The notes under the pieces are model-generated. The model was not told the origin of the DNA and did not search any database. It saw nothing but the letters and a program-made list of their open reading frames with translations. Below are positions 28,833 to 41,000 of a stretch of DNA of 64,000 nucleotides, piece after piece; position 1 is the stretch's first letter; each line of letters begins with the position of its first letter. Source of the stretch: Histomonas meleagridis. Taxonomy: Eukaryota; Parabasalia; Tritrichomonadida; Dientamoebidae. Location of the stretch: assembly GCA_020186115.1 (NCBI GenBank), contig WSYJ01000012.1, positions 1 through 64,000 of the forward strand, in the 5' to 3' direction. The translations under genes were made by a program, and so were the position numbers.

Positions 28833-30335
28833 TCAAATATATTTATTTCTCAGTTCGTTAATGTACGTTGGTGAATTACGCCATGAATCAAACGAGCTTG
28901 AAAACGAAAGCCAATCAGATATTTCAACATTCTTTGCGTTAATATCGTCTGTCAATTTTTCGAGTTCATTTTCAACTTCTTCCCTTTGGTCAACAATCAT
29001 ATGCTGTACTCTTTGAAGATCAGAACGTAACTGTTTGCACTGTTCTGCTGCACTTTCTTGTTGCTTTTTCCTTTTCAGCAAATTTGATACAATCTTCGTC
29101 AGATCTTTCTGTTCTTGAGCAAGTTCCTTTGGAACCCCATCGTCGCCGTTAACTTGCCCATCTTGTAACACAGCTAACTGAGCTTCAAGTTGGGAAATTC
29201 TGCTTGCAAGTTCGGTGACGGTTTCGGTTGTGTCGGTTTCTTCGGTTATTTCAATGTTAGCGGTTATTGTTCCATATTTTTCAGCAAGAAGAATTGAAGT
29301 CGTTATCTCGTCCTTGTAGAATGTTATTTGGTCAGATAGTTTGTTGATTTCTTCTTTGATTGAATCGAGTTGTGATTGGAGAGAAGAATGTTGGGAATTA
29401 AAAGATGTATACTCACGAAGGGATTCATCAAGAAGTTTTATGGAAGAAAGATATTGGTTTTTCTTTTGTGATTCACTGTTATCTTGTGATGAATGGGTTT
29501 CAAGATAATTTATTGTTTGTTTTAATCTTTGATATTCTTTTTCAAGAGTTTCTTTCTCAGACTTAGATTGTTCAATTTCTTTCACCTTCTTTTCATTGTA
29601 GAGGATTGCTTCTGATAAAATTTGTTCGGTTTGAGAAATGATATCTGATTGAGCTTGATCAACTTTAGTAGAATTTTGTTTGGCTTGACCTTGAAATTCA
29701 GCTAACTTAGATTCATAATCTTGAATTTGTTTCTTATATTGTGATATTTCGATTTCTAGTTTTTTGATCCTGATTTCTGGGTTGTCAATTTTTTCGGTTA
29801 TTTGGGTGGGTCCGTTTGACGGTTTTTCCGGTTTGGGAGGTTGAGCGCTTTGTTGTGGAGCAGTCGTTTGGGAACTTGTGGCAACAGGTGCTTTCTTCTT
29901 TGCGGTATAATTTTGGATGATTTCCTTTATTATCTTTTGATTTTGTGAAGAAAGTGTTTTGATTCTCGCAACAATTTCTTTCTTTAATGGGGAAGCAATA
30001 GCAACAATAACCAGTGGGCATACATATTTTATAAGTTCATTTTCATTCGATTGAAATGAAATTGATGTAAATTCGACTCTTTCTCGGATTCCTCTCTCTG
30101 TTAATACAGGTGCTATAACTTGATCAATTGCCCTTAAATTTTTCATTATAGTTATTGAATCTTTTTGATTTGATGGTTTTTTTAATAAAGAAATATCAAT
30201 CTTTTGTGTTGATATTAAATTCCATAGTGTTGCAATTCCAAAACCATCACGAAAATCTATGAACGAAGTAGCGCCAAGTGCGTTTACCTCAGGAAATGAA
30301 TTCATAAAGGCAAGAAGCCCCTCTCCAAAGTTCAT
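28833..30335 (-). CDS. HOOK-like (CH-type) coiled-coil protein
   Basis: About 500 residues from ATG 30,335 (MNFGEGLLAFMNSFPEVNAL); an ATG at 30,362 is an alternative start, and the frame is open further upstream without an ATG. The first ~140 residues resemble the HOOK/calponin-homology fold that binds dynein light intermediate chain (LLAFMNSF; DFRDGFGIATLWNLIS). A Pro/Gln/Thr-rich linker (SSQTTAPQQSAQPPKPEKPS) follows, then about 280 residues of heptad coiled coil. The likely role is an adaptor of microtubule transport, or an intraflagellar-type partner. The HOOK call is a fold-pattern inference. Confidence 0.6.
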   Translation of the reverse strand: MNFGEGLLAFMNSFPEVNALGATSFIDFRDGFGIATLWNLISTQKIDISLLKKPSNQKDSITIMKNLRAIDQVIAPVLTERGIRERVEFTSISFQSNENELIKYVCPLVIVAIASPLKKEIVARIKTLSSQNQKIIKEIIQNYTAKKKAPVATSSQTTAPQQSAQPPKPEKPSNGPTQITEKIDNPEIRIKKLEIEISQYKKQIQDYESKLAEFQGQAKQNSTKVDQAQSDIISQTEQILSEAILYNEKKVKEIEQSKSEKETLEKEYQRLKQTINYLETHSSQDNSESQKKNQYLSSIKLLDESLREYTSFNSQHSSLQSQLDSIKEEINKLSDQITFYKDEITTSILLAEKYGTITANIEITEETDTTETVTELASRISQLEAQLAVLQDGQVNGDDGVPKELAQEQKDLTKIVSNLLKRKKQQESAAEQCKQLRSDLQRVQHMIVDQREEVENELEKLTDDINAKNVEISDWLSFSSSFDSWRNSPTYINELRNKYI

Positions 30336-30599
30336 TTTCTTGATTTTCACATAACATGTCATATACTCAAAAAATGGTTTCTGATCGTCAACACCCAAAA
30401 TCAAATATATTATAATATGTAATGCCCAGTTTGAAAAGTATTTTTATTAGTACAGAACAAAAAAACACATTTTTATTGATTTACACATGCAAAAATTTCA
30501 CTGTAGTATTCATCCATTATCTTTGGATTTTCGAACTGTATTGTGTGTATCTCATCCATTGTTTTAATATACAAATGTTTTGGAACGACTGTTGTGTTA

Positions 30600-30945
30600 G
30601 AAGAGATCTGGCGATCAAGAACAAATTAATTTCTGTAAAAAATGTAAGAATTACATAGTATTCACAAGAAGATCTTCTTATTTATTCAATTGAGGAGAGA
30701 AAACAAAGATATCTATAGATCTACAGAAATCTTTGAGCCAATATTTTGAGGGTGTCGTGGTAATTTCATCTAAACGTGATATTAATTTTGAACAACCAAA
30801 GTATAAAAGCATTATTTTCGCCTTATTAATCCTATTTTTTTTAATAGATATCGCAATTGAAACAGCTACAGGAGTTGAAATGCAGTTATTGATAACCCAC
30901 ATATTCATCATAACCACCACGTGTACGCTCACATTGAATATTTAA
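30600..30945 (+). pseudogene. Possible relic of a small zinc-ribbon membrane protein
   Basis: One plus frame reads EQINFCKKCKNYIVFTRRSS, a TGA, then SLSQYFEGVVVISSKRDINF and a hydrophobic run (IIFALLILFFLIDIAIETAT) to a stop at 30,945. The CxxC motif followed by a membrane segment is suggestive, but there is no start codon and there is an internal stop. The rest of 30,420-31,168 shows no gene. Confidence 0.25.
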
Positions 30946-31168
30946 CATATATGATGTATTGTTTCAAACAAATTTTTATGAAGTAAGAGTAAATTAAAAT
31001 ATTTTGATAACTTTATTTAATTATTTGAATAGTTTATGCGATTTTTTTGACATGTTATATCCGTCTGAAGTTCACTTTAATTTGTTTAATAACTTAGAAA
31101 AATTACAAAAATATGTATTAACTTTACAACAGTTTATTTGGACAGTTTTAATGCAAATTAAAATTATT

Positions 31169-34100
31169 TTATATAATTTCTACTTCAACCGTTTGCCATT
31201 CATCTTCTGTAGTTTTTCTTGCCCGAGCTGCGTTAGAAAATTCGGAAAGTTTTGCACTTTTCTTTCGTATTTCTGATTTTTGGATCTGTGCGCCAAGTAT
31301 ATTAATAAGATTAACTTTTTCGTTTTCGGAAATTGAATTAAATATTAACTCGAATTCATCGTTACCCAAAGTTTTAGTTGTTTCATGAAGAATATGAATA
31401 CAAAGAGAAACTATTTGAAATCCTCTTTGCGCATCCTTACCAAAGTTCAATATAACTCTTATCACAAGTTGGATGAGACATTTTGCAAAACTTTTTGCCA
31501 AATCTCTATCGTTACCAGCCGCCACGTCAAAACAATGATGAATGAAACGAAGAAATGTTTTCGAGTTATTTAAATCGTTTGAACAAAGTAAAAACGCTGC
31601 TTTAGCGTTACCATTTTTAAGAAGCGCCAATCCGATGTTCGGATTTTTAACTAAAACATACCCAATTAAATTCATTCCGCCTTTTTTGAACATTTCGACA
31701 CAAAATCTTGAAATAATTTTTAATGGAATCGAACCTTTCGCTATTGGTAAACCTATTTTTAATAAATTAATTTTAAAATTCGAATAATTTTGAGGAAGAG
31801 AAATAATTTTTTCGACTGTCTCTCCTACAATTTCTGGTGAATGATAAAAAAGAAGTGCGAAAATAGCAAAAGCTTTTTCATCATTAATTTTGTTATTCAT
31901 AAATTGTTTAATAATTTGTAAAGAAATGAAATATGAATACTTACGAAGAGATTTTGACTTATCACTATATAAAATATAACAAATTACTTTAGAATCGAAG
32001 TTTAAATTCATTGAAATATATAAAATTTCTTCTCTAATTCGATCATAATCATTTGTTTCCTTTAAAGCTTTACTACAACTTAATATTATGTCGTTAAAGA
32101 ATTCACCTTTCATTTCAACCGCTAACCGCAAAATCAATTCAATTAAATCGGTTGAAATTTTATCACCAAAATATTCTAAAACAATTGGAATCGATTTATA
32201 AGCAGCATTAATAATCCAAGATTCATTACCATACTTAGCCTCTATGATTAAAAATGAGACTAAAGTATCAATTGGAAAAGGTAAATTACAAATAGAACCT
32301 ATCCATATAAAAGAAGGTAACATTTCTTCGAAGAAATCACTTGAAAGATTCCTAAATTTTGATAATTTCTTCCAATTATTTTGATTCTTATATAATTTTA
32401 TAGCTTTATATATAATGTCTGAAAATATTGGCATTAATTTTATTAAAAATTCCGAGAGCATATTCGCCAATTTTAAATCTTTTCTCGATACAGTACAAAG
32501 ATGTGTAGCAAGTTTATAATAATCGATATTTCGTTGATTACATTTAGTTAATCCGTTGAGATAAACCTTTAAAATTTCTGTTTTATTTTCATCATCATTA
32601 ATAACATTTGAAGAATCGATTTTAAAACTCAGATAAGAGAGTAAAAATCCACAACATATTTCTAAGTCATCAATTATGAAACCTATTTTCACTGCTTGTA
32701 AAAATTGGGAATCATAAAGATCTAAAATTCGTCCACCATCTTCATTAAGTTTCTTATTAAATAATTCGATAACATTTTGTAGAATTAAATATCCTTTAGA
32801 TTGTATATTAATTCGATCACTTTCTATAGACTTAGAAGCTGCTAATATTATATCATCAAGAAATTCTGTTTGTATTTTTATTTGCCTTGAAATGATTGGT
32901 AATAACTTAAGAGATATTGTTAATACACATTCTTTAACATTTGAATTCGGTTCGATTTCAATGTTTTGGAATAATGAATTAGTTAATATTATATTCCGAA
33001 GTATCGTTATCCAAAACAACAAATTCTTTTCAGTTGTTAAGTTTGATAATGAAATTAACATATCAAAAGCTCTTTTATCATTAGTTTTTTGCAACAAAAA
33101 TATGATTTGATTTACGATTTTATTTAAATCGAGATTAACTTGTTCGAAATTTAAATATTTTATAAAAGTTTCACATGCACTTAATTGTAATACAGTAGAA
33201 ACTCCGAAAAATGTTGGGAATTTAATAGGTATTTCTTTATAAAATTGATGAGCGAATTCAATAATTGAATTTGAACATTTAAAATAAGCTTCTTTACTAT
33301 ATGAAATAGGAGTAAATTCGACACTTCTTAATATTAATGAAATAATATCTTGAAACAAATTTTTATTAGAAATTAAATCAATAGAAATTGTCTCTATAAG
33401 TAATGAAAAACATTCACTACATAAATATAATATAACTGGTTGTAATGATATTACTGAATTTAATATATCGAATAATATATTAAATTGATTTATTAATATA
33501 TTAATTTCGATTTGATATGAATGCCTTATTAATAATGATGAAATAGAATGAATCACAAATGGTAATAATTGGTTATCTTTTATTAATGAATTTAAGAATA
33601 TTATTGACTTAGAAATATCAGAATTAGAGATATTTATATGTGTATATAATGATGATAATAAGATACATGATGAAATATTCTTTTTTTTAAAGATATATTT
33701 AAAGATAATTGGAATTAACTTTGTGTTATATTTAGATATATAACTTAAACATTCAGAAATGATTTGTAATTGTGTAATATTATTTGATTTTAATAACTGA
33801 AACATTAAACTTATTTGTTTGGAATTAAAATTATATTCACTTTTACTTAATTGCAAAATAATAAAATGAGCTGTATTATTAATATTATTAATGTTTAATA
33901 ATTGTTCAATGATATTATCTTTTTCTTTTTGTTTGATTTGACTTAATAAATTTGGAATATTATTAATAATTTCAATCAAAAAGTTTTGTTCTTTAATTTT
34001 TTCATTATTTAATTCATTGTTAATCTTTAATAAATCAAAACCTGTTGGCAATAATCTTGAAACAAATGTTTTTAACATTTCAGATGTTGGCGATAATTTT

Positions 34101-35818
34101 AATGTATGACTTAAAATGATTCGTAATATAATTAATAAATTCGATTCAGATAAACCAGAAATAGGTGAAAGCTTCGATAAAATTATTAATAATTTATTCG
34201 AAAAATTTTCGATTTTTTGACTTAAGATTATCATTATTAAACTATTCGATTGTGTAGAATCATTAAACTTAAGTCGATAATTTAGAACATTTTTAATTAA
34301 AGTTAAATAGTGTTTCGGATTCTTTTGGAAATTGGTTGAATTATTTAAGTAATTTATAGTCGCTGAAATTGAATTAGTGACAAATTCTTCTTTGGAAAAC
34401 TCAATAGGTAAAACAGTTAATAATGAAATTGCATATGGAACAATGTTAGATTCCATATTAGGTTTATTTAATGAATTATATAGAAATTGACGAATTAACG
34501 GTTTGTTAGCTTCAATTACTTCATTCACTTTTGGTAAATTATTTAATATTGTAATTGCCAATTTTGTATAACCTTTACAATCATTTTCTATCGTACTATT
34601 CAAAATTGGAGGGTTTGATAAACTTATAATGATTGAATGAAAAAAATGTATTGAAATTTTGGGGTGGGTTTTTGTAAACTTCTCAAAAAACGATATAGAC
34701 GAATTTCTTGATTTTTTGTTTTTAGAAATCGACAATATTAATGCAATTCCTGCTCCTTCATATATCGAATTATTATCTGGGCATAATATATTTAATGTTT
34801 CTAATACTTTTGATGACGGATTATTTGATGATGTTTCTTTAAATAACGAATATCGTGTATCGACAGTTAACATCGACACAATTTTTTCAAGTTCTGTTGG
34901 ACATTTAGTTAAAGAAAACTGATATAAAGCCATTTGATATTGCACAAAAAGTGACGGAGTAAACAAGTCAATAAAATGGTGAAATGACATTTTCAGAAGA
35001 GAAGGAAATAATTGAAGGACCTGAAGCGGTTTTTGGAGGTTTTTTGATGTTCCTTTCTGGTGCTGACTTAATGACCATTCTGATTCTTTCTTTACTTTTT
35101 GATCTATTTCGGGATATAAAGAAGAAAACGCACAACGTGCAATTAAAGATGAAATTTCATTTTTAACAAATGGTAATTGATCTTCTTTCATCAGTAATTT
35201 GATACATTCTATTACATGATGTTCTTGCTCTTGCGAAAACGAGATTATTGATTTAAGTAATTTAATACATGAAACAATAGCTATTTGTTTTCCATGTGAA
35301 ATCGTTTTCTTTGCAAAATTGATTGTTGGAATAATATATGGAGTTAAAATTTGACAGGAAAGTTTAAAAATACATCGCAAACAGTATGAAACAGGAAATT
35401 CAAGTGATGAATTTTGGGCTAATAAATGTTCAATAAATCTTGGAAGTTGAGCTTTAAATTTATTGCCTTCATGACGACATATATACCCAATGGCCATTAG
35501 ATTTGATTCTTTTGTGTCGGAAATAACGAAATTAAATATATCCCATACTTGAGGATTTTTTTGTAGACTCAAAACCTTCACTAGTTTTGACCCTATTATT
35601 AAAGAACTTTGAATGCTAATATCTCCTCCATTAGATTTGAGTAATGAAGTTAATGCAGTTTGAATTGATAATAAAGTTTCCTCAGAAATGCCATGGACAA
35701 TGAATTTATCAATATCCATTACAACAGGTAATACCACTTGTTCAGCGATAATCAAATGCTTTGATTGGCTTATTTGTGAAATTCTTGATAAAACCTCGTC
35801 CATAGGGATGTTCCACAT
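31169..35818 (-). CDS. Giant HEAT-repeat protein (HEATR5/Laa1-like candidate)
   Basis: A 1,549-residue intact gene; ATG at 35,818, with ATG 35,803 (MDEVLSRISQISQSK) a good alternative. It is entirely alpha-helical repeats (LPRFIEHLLAQNSSLEFPVS; YCLRCIFKLSCQILTPYIIP) without a catalytic motif. It ends in a charged tail (KTTEDEWQTVEVEII). Size, N-terminal pattern and the lack of other domains are compatible with HEATR5/Laa1, which works with the AP-1 clathrin adaptor. A divergent proteasome- or importin-type HEAT protein cannot be excluded. Two-thirds of the gene is extremely AT-rich, with long Ile/Asn/Leu runs, which is a composition effect. Confidence 0.65.
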   Translation of the reverse strand: MWNIPMDEVLSRISQISQSKHLIIAEQVVLPVVMDIDKFIVHGISEETLLSIQTALTSLLKSNGGDISIQSSLIIGSKLVKVLSLQKNPQVWDIFNFVISDTKESNLMAIGYICRHEGNKFKAQLPRFIEHLLAQNSSLEFPVSYCLRCIFKLSCQILTPYIIPTINFAKKTISHGKQIAIVSCIKLLKSIISFSQEQEHHVIECIKLLMKEDQLPFVKNEISSLIARCAFSSLYPEIDQKVKKESEWSLSQHQKGTSKNLQKPLQVLQLFPSLLKMSFHHFIDLFTPSLFVQYQMALYQFSLTKCPTELEKIVSMLTVDTRYSLFKETSSNNPSSKVLETLNILCPDNNSIYEGAGIALILSISKNKKSRNSSISFFEKFTKTHPKISIHFFHSIIISLSNPPILNSTIENDCKGYTKLAITILNNLPKVNEVIEANKPLIRQFLYNSLNKPNMESNIVPYAISLLTVLPIEFSKEEFVTNSISATINYLNNSTNFQKNPKHYLTLIKNVLNYRLKFNDSTQSNSLIMIILSQKIENFSNKLLIILSKLSPISGLSESNLLIILRIILSHTLKLSPTSEMLKTFVSRLLPTGFDLLKINNELNNEKIKEQNFLIEIINNIPNLLSQIKQKEKDNIIEQLLNINNINNTAHFIILQLSKSEYNFNSKQISLMFQLLKSNNITQLQIISECLSYISKYNTKLIPIIFKYIFKKKNISSCILLSSLYTHINISNSDISKSIIFLNSLIKDNQLLPFVIHSISSLLIRHSYQIEINILINQFNILFDILNSVISLQPVILYLCSECFSLLIETISIDLISNKNLFQDIISLILRSVEFTPISYSKEAYFKCSNSIIEFAHQFYKEIPIKFPTFFGVSTVLQLSACETFIKYLNFEQVNLDLNKIVNQIIFLLQKTNDKRAFDMLISLSNLTTEKNLLFWITILRNIILTNSLFQNIEIEPNSNVKECVLTISLKLLPIISRQIKIQTEFLDDIILAASKSIESDRINIQSKGYLILQNVIELFNKKLNEDGGRILDLYDSQFLQAVKIGFIIDDLEICCGFLLSYLSFKIDSSNVINDDENKTEILKVYLNGLTKCNQRNIDYYKLATHLCTVSRKDLKLANMLSEFLIKLMPIFSDIIYKAIKLYKNQNNWKKLSKFRNLSSDFFEEMLPSFIWIGSICNLPFPIDTLVSFLIIEAKYGNESWIINAAYKSIPIVLEYFGDKISTDLIELILRLAVEMKGEFFNDIILSCSKALKETNDYDRIREEILYISMNLNFDSKVICYILYSDKSKSLRKYSYFISLQIIKQFMNNKINDEKAFAIFALLFYHSPEIVGETVEKIISLPQNYSNFKINLLKIGLPIAKGSIPLKIISRFCVEMFKKGGMNLIGYVLVKNPNIGLALLKNGNAKAAFLLCSNDLNNSKTFLRFIHHCFDVAAGNDRDLAKSFAKCLIQLVIRVILNFGKDAQRGFQIVSLCIHILHETTKTLGNDEFELIFNSISENEKVNLINILGAQIQKSEIRKKSAKLSEFSNAARARKTTEDEWQTVEVEII

Positions 35819-35837
35819 CACATTTCACAACGATTAG

Positions 35838-35845
35838 AAACCGTT
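35838..35845 (-). promoter_or_regulatory. M3-like promoter motif of the HEAT gene
   Basis: Coding-strand AACGGTTT, 20-27 nt before the ATG. It is a good match to the trichomonad M3 motif as I recall it, at nearly the same spacing as in the CHD-like gene. Confidence 0.4.
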
Positions 35846-36136
35846 AAATTATTTTGCAATTGGAGAAAAAAGTAAGTTACGTCAATTATTTTTCATTCAA
35901 TTAATAATACTACTCTTATTTTATATAATAATAATAAAGAAATTATTTTATTTAAATCAAATAGACTGCGGTGAAAAACCTGTCGACCAGAATGTAAAAT
36001 ATCTGTTTACAAATTCGTCTGTGATCGTGCAAAATTTGAAAGAAATTCGTCATTTTAATTGAAGTGGTCAAGAAGCCACTTTTAAAGCTGGAAAGCCTTG
36101 ATCTTTCAGTAAATTAGATCTAATTAGAAGAATTAA

Positions 36137-37640
36137 ATGATATATTTAATTTTTATTTCTAATATACAGGAATGTACCATTAGGTCTTTTTCGATAAGAG
36201 AACAGATATATAAAATCAGCAACTTGGTCATAAATGGCAAATCCCTTTCTTTACAGGCGATCGCCAATATCTTCCACAAAAAGAAGGGAACCATCGCTAG
36301 TCACATCGAAAGAGCTAAACGTGAAATTTCACAAGGCGGACTAAATCCTATTGGAAGACAACCGATTCTAGATTCCTACTTTATATCATCACTGAGGCGT
36401 GTGAGGATCATGAAAACAACATTTTTTGTACTTACTCATTCATAGCGAATAGCTATATGAGACATACAACATTACCATATCCTCTAACACACTTGGAACA
36501 ATTATACGCAAAGACCAAATGGTGGAACCAATATGGGGGGAACCAATTTAAATTGAAAGATTAGACGCGTCACCAAAAAAATATCGACAATTATTCTATA
36601 GAATTGACATTGATGATTGTAGATCTTCGGACAAATCTTGTTGCAAACCTTGATGAAATGGGATATTCCGAATATAGTGATTTAAATTCAATGAAGATTG
36701 TTATCCCTGAAGAATTGACATCAAAAAAACAAGTAAATTGTGAAAAAGAAAGAGGATAATTTCGATCCCAATTGCAGATTATCTTAAAGAATTTGTTTGA
36801 ATTGATACGAAATATTTCGACATTAACCTTAAATTTCATTCGATTAAATGTTGTTGAAAAGGAGTTTAAATTCTGTATAATTTCATTGAATTGCATTTGA
36901 GATTGGAGAACAGTGTAACACTGTTTGAAGTATACATTTCACATATCGTTCAACAAATTTTTTGTATCCCTTGTAATACTTTATTTTCTCACTTCATGTC
37001 AAATTTGAGATGTGATTATCCAGCACACAGGACCTTCAAGAACATGTCTATTTTATGGATATTGAGCAGGAGAAACTAGTCTCTATCAATCTCTGAAAAA
37101 ATTTTGGATAGCTCAGAGCAAGATCAATCAACACCAATTCATTGTGGAGCAAAATCTTTGTGTTTTGAGATGTTGGAGTTTCGATCCTGGTCGATCGGGC
37201 GAAAATGTTTAAAAATTATTGAAAAAAACACCACAGACCTTAAAACAGTATTCAATTTCTTCTCAAAACTGTCCATGCCTTGCCCGTGAGACCGTTAGGC
37301 ATTGAGGTGATAACCGTTTTGTAAATCATTCATTGGTGTTTCAAAATATTCTGCGTTAATTCAAAGAATTTATACTGCATTGCAAATTGCAAGTAATGAA
37401 CAAACAATATTGTGAAGTTGGAAACATGCAGGTTTTCTCCTATTATTCAAAATGGAGAATTGATAAGAATAACATTGGTACCAGAGAAGGTATTAAGTGA
37501 ACACATAAATCAGCAACAAGAACTAGCAGGAGAGCCTCGGAGAATCCAATATTTGGGTTATTAAATGAAGGTCAAATAAAAGCATTGGAAGAACAACAGT
37601 GGCAATTTGGCAATCAAAATCTACCAAAGAATTCAGTATA
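36137..37640 (+). pseudogene. pogo/Tigger-like DDE transposase relic
   Basis: The first frame (36,137-36,445) holds a helix-turn-helix: SLSLQAIANIFHKKKGTIAS followed by IERAKREISQGG and IGRQPILD. Further on, after several shifts, 36,630-36,760 reads VANLDEMGYSEYSDLNSMKI then VIPEELTSKK. This matches the NLDE...G segment of pogo-type DDE transposases. 37,020-37,090 and 37,550-37,640 (EGQIKALEEQQWQFGNQN) give further decayed pieces. Many stops are present. Ends and target duplication were not identified. Confidence 0.55.
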
Positions 37641-38087
37641 AGCCTGAATTTTTTTAATGCTTTTATTATATTTTGAAATATAATGATATTAGAAATTGAT
37701 CAATTTAATAAAATTTTTATGCTCAAAAATAATGTTTTAAATAAATCAGTCACTATACCAAATAATACATTCGATGCAATAACAAATATTATATTTTGAA
37801 CATAAAATTAAAGAAAAATATTGTATCTTATTATTATGAAATTCGCTTTAAAAATTCATATTATATAAAAAAAAATAGTATTTATGTGAAGTTAATTTTT
37901 TTCATAGTTAATACACATTAAAAGTTAATATGAATCCAAGTGAAATCTTTTCATAGCTATGCCTCTCCCTGATCATTCTAATTCAACAACGCCGATAACG
38001 CCATTCATATTTTTCTCATTCAGTATGCGAATGAATGCAATGAAAGTTTGGAAAAATCATTTTCGAAACATATTATCCGCTTTTTAC
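37641..38087. other. Intergenic spacer
   Basis: AT-rich DNA between the pogo-like relic and the end of the TRAPPC8-like gene. No coding run, repeat or RNA gene is visible. Confidence 0.5.
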
Positions 38088-41000
38088 TCAATTAATTGCG
38101 TGTATATAATGCGATGCGTTTACCATTGTCTGCGATGCATTTTTCCTCTGCGTAGTCACCATTAAGTTTCCCACGTTAAACACTCCTGGCGACAGTATGC
38201 ACAAGCACATTTTGAACCTTTCGCTGTTTCCCTTTTTCAACTTATTACACGTGTGCGACAACTTCGCTATCCACTTAAACTTTGCCGACTTTTGCATCAC
38301 TGCTACTTTGACTTGCGGCGACTCTTCTATTCCAATGTTATGCACTATTATATATACGTCGATTACTTTTTCCTTATTGTTCAACTTCACGATCGAAGGC
38401 GCATCGATTGTGAAGACCAATGAATAATTGTTATGAATTTTGCCTTCGATGTTAAACTGGTATAAACCATTTTTATTGTTTGCTAATATGTAACCTTTTT
38501 CATAATTCTTATTAATCATTTCTTCACTAAATTCATTTGTATCATTTTCATTCATTTCTTTCATAAATGTAAATGAAGTATTCGGTTGGATTTCTATTTT
38601 ATCATTGTTCGTAACTTTATAACCTTTAACATTTACTTCGTTAATATTTAATGAATTGTTTTGTGTTATTACGTCACAATATAATATCGATTGATTATAG
38701 TTAATCGGATGTTGAATGAATTTATGTGAAATCGATTCTTTCTTCTCGATGTATATAATTCTTTCTTCTGGGAAATGTCGCCAATTAAATGGTTTCTCAT
38801 CAGAGAATGAAAATAACATTCGAATTGTTTTGTACCCGATTTTAGTTCCACGGATTTTACATTCTAAATTTATTGTTTCATTAGGTTTTAATGGTTCTTT
38901 AAGTAGGGAACATGACATTATATTATTCCTTTCAATGATATTATATGAATCTTTAATAGAAATCCAATATGGAATGTTATGAATTAATATTAAATTGGTT
39001 AAATCTGATGTACCAAAGTTTTCGATTTGTAATGTAAATGGTGAATATTGTGACTCCATTAAATGTTTTGGAAAATTAATTAAATTAATACGTAATGATG
39101 GCCGATTATTTAAGGCTATAAATGAAAAGTTTCGTAATGGTAAACTATCTTTTACGATATACCAATACATAAAATTAATTCGATTAATGACAAACTCAGT
39201 CGGCGTGGAGGCAGTGAACTTCACTTTTAAAATTTGACGGGTGTTTGGTCGCAATGAAACCGATTCTTCGCTGAAATGTGAAATTATATTGTTCTCAGGT
39301 GATTGGAGTCGTATTTGATCAAGATTAATGGACGCCCTTTTACGGAAATTAATAAATGGTATTAATAGTGAAGATTCTTCGCCACAAACGATTGAAATTC
39401 GTTTGTGATCTTTAGATTTGGGAGTATTCCATAAAGAAAAATTATTGGAAACATTTCGATACTGTAAGTTATGATGTTGAATGAGTTCTTGAAAGTCTTT
39501 TTCATTATAATCTTTTGATGCAAAATCACCATATGATGAATGTTTAATATTTTCATGATCAATGGTAATAAACGGGATATCAGTAACAGTTAAAGTCTCT
39601 CCAATACCACATTTATGAAAATATGCATGAAAAAGTGAAAATATTTTTTCATCTGGGACAAGATTATTTGATGGAGAAGCCATTAAAACTAAAATAATAT
39701 CCAACCAAGTCTTAAATCCTTTAATTTTAATTGATGATTGTGCTAATTTCCAAAGTGCAAAATTTGATAAATTTTGCCAATATGGAGATGTAGGAACAAA
39801 TTTTGAATCATCAATTTTCCCACATATGTAGCAAGGTTCAGGACCTTGTTTGTTATTGTTTAAAATTAAAGATTGAGTATTTGCAAAACATCTTATATCA
39901 TGACCCTTAATTCCAGACTTGTGATATGAAATAGCGGCCGTTAAGAAGTGTAATGCCACTTTTCTTCTACAACCGAATTTTATACAAGTTAAAGCCATTT
40001 CTTCATACCATAAACCTTTAAGTAATAAAGAAAATTGCCAAAACTTTGTTAGTTTTGAGCACTTGTCAATTTGATAGAAAAGTTTCGAAAGTGAATTTGG
40101 ATTAAATGTATATAATTCAAGTGCGCTAAAAAATGTAAGAATTCTTGAAACTCTTTTCACAATAGATACCTTCCTGATGAATTGTTTTGTTACAAGTTTT
40201 GCTAAATTGGCTTTGAATTCTTTTAATGTTGCATCATCTTTATGAAGCATCATAAAACAAATTCCTTGGATGAACGATGTGTACTCAATTACTTCTTTAG
40301 CTGAACTCTTTTGGGTTAAGAATTCAACTGCTTCACTTGCTTTTTCATAGTTTCCAAGTGAATATTCCAATGTCAAATATGTTAATAAATCATTAAATGT
40401 AAAACGATCACGAAATAGACCCTTCTTTTGAGAATATTTATTGAATTTATATGATAATGTGCGGTAATTTGCAACAAAATGAGATTCAATAAGTTTTTGA
40501 ATTATTTCAATTAGTTTTTCTTCATTATCATTTGGACCAAATAAACTAATAACTTGGAAAGAATCTTTGATCTTTTGAGTGATATGAGGTGGATCTTTCT
40601 CATAATAAAGAATTAATGATGATTTTATGTTGGAATAAAATCTTCGATTTTCTGCAGGATCTTGATAGTTTCGAATGTCAGGAAGATCTTGGCCGAAAAA
40701 CTCTTGCTTAATTTGATTAACTTTGGAGACATTTGAAGAATCACATATAAATAAAAACATAAACGGTGTATCTTGATATTCGCCTCTAGAAAACCTAAGC
40801 TCATTGAAAACATATTGTCGGAGCCAGAGAAACCATGGAGTATGTGTCATGTATGAAGAAAGAGGAAATGTACTATTAAGATGGAAATCAGGATATTTTT
40901 CATTAAAACCTTCTGGAATAGTTATAGAAAAGTTTTTGTAAAAATCTTGATTGCAAAATAAAGAACCAAAATCTGTAAATGCTTGAATAATTTTATCATG

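Noticed and set aside
30678-30932. Minus-strand 84-codon frame
   Set aside because: It lacks an ATG at its start and opposes a more convincing, though decayed, plus-strand membrane-protein frame.
36591-36896. Minus-strand frame in the pogo-like relic
   Set aside because: The plus strand carries the recognisable NLDE transposase segment here; the minus frame is its shadow.
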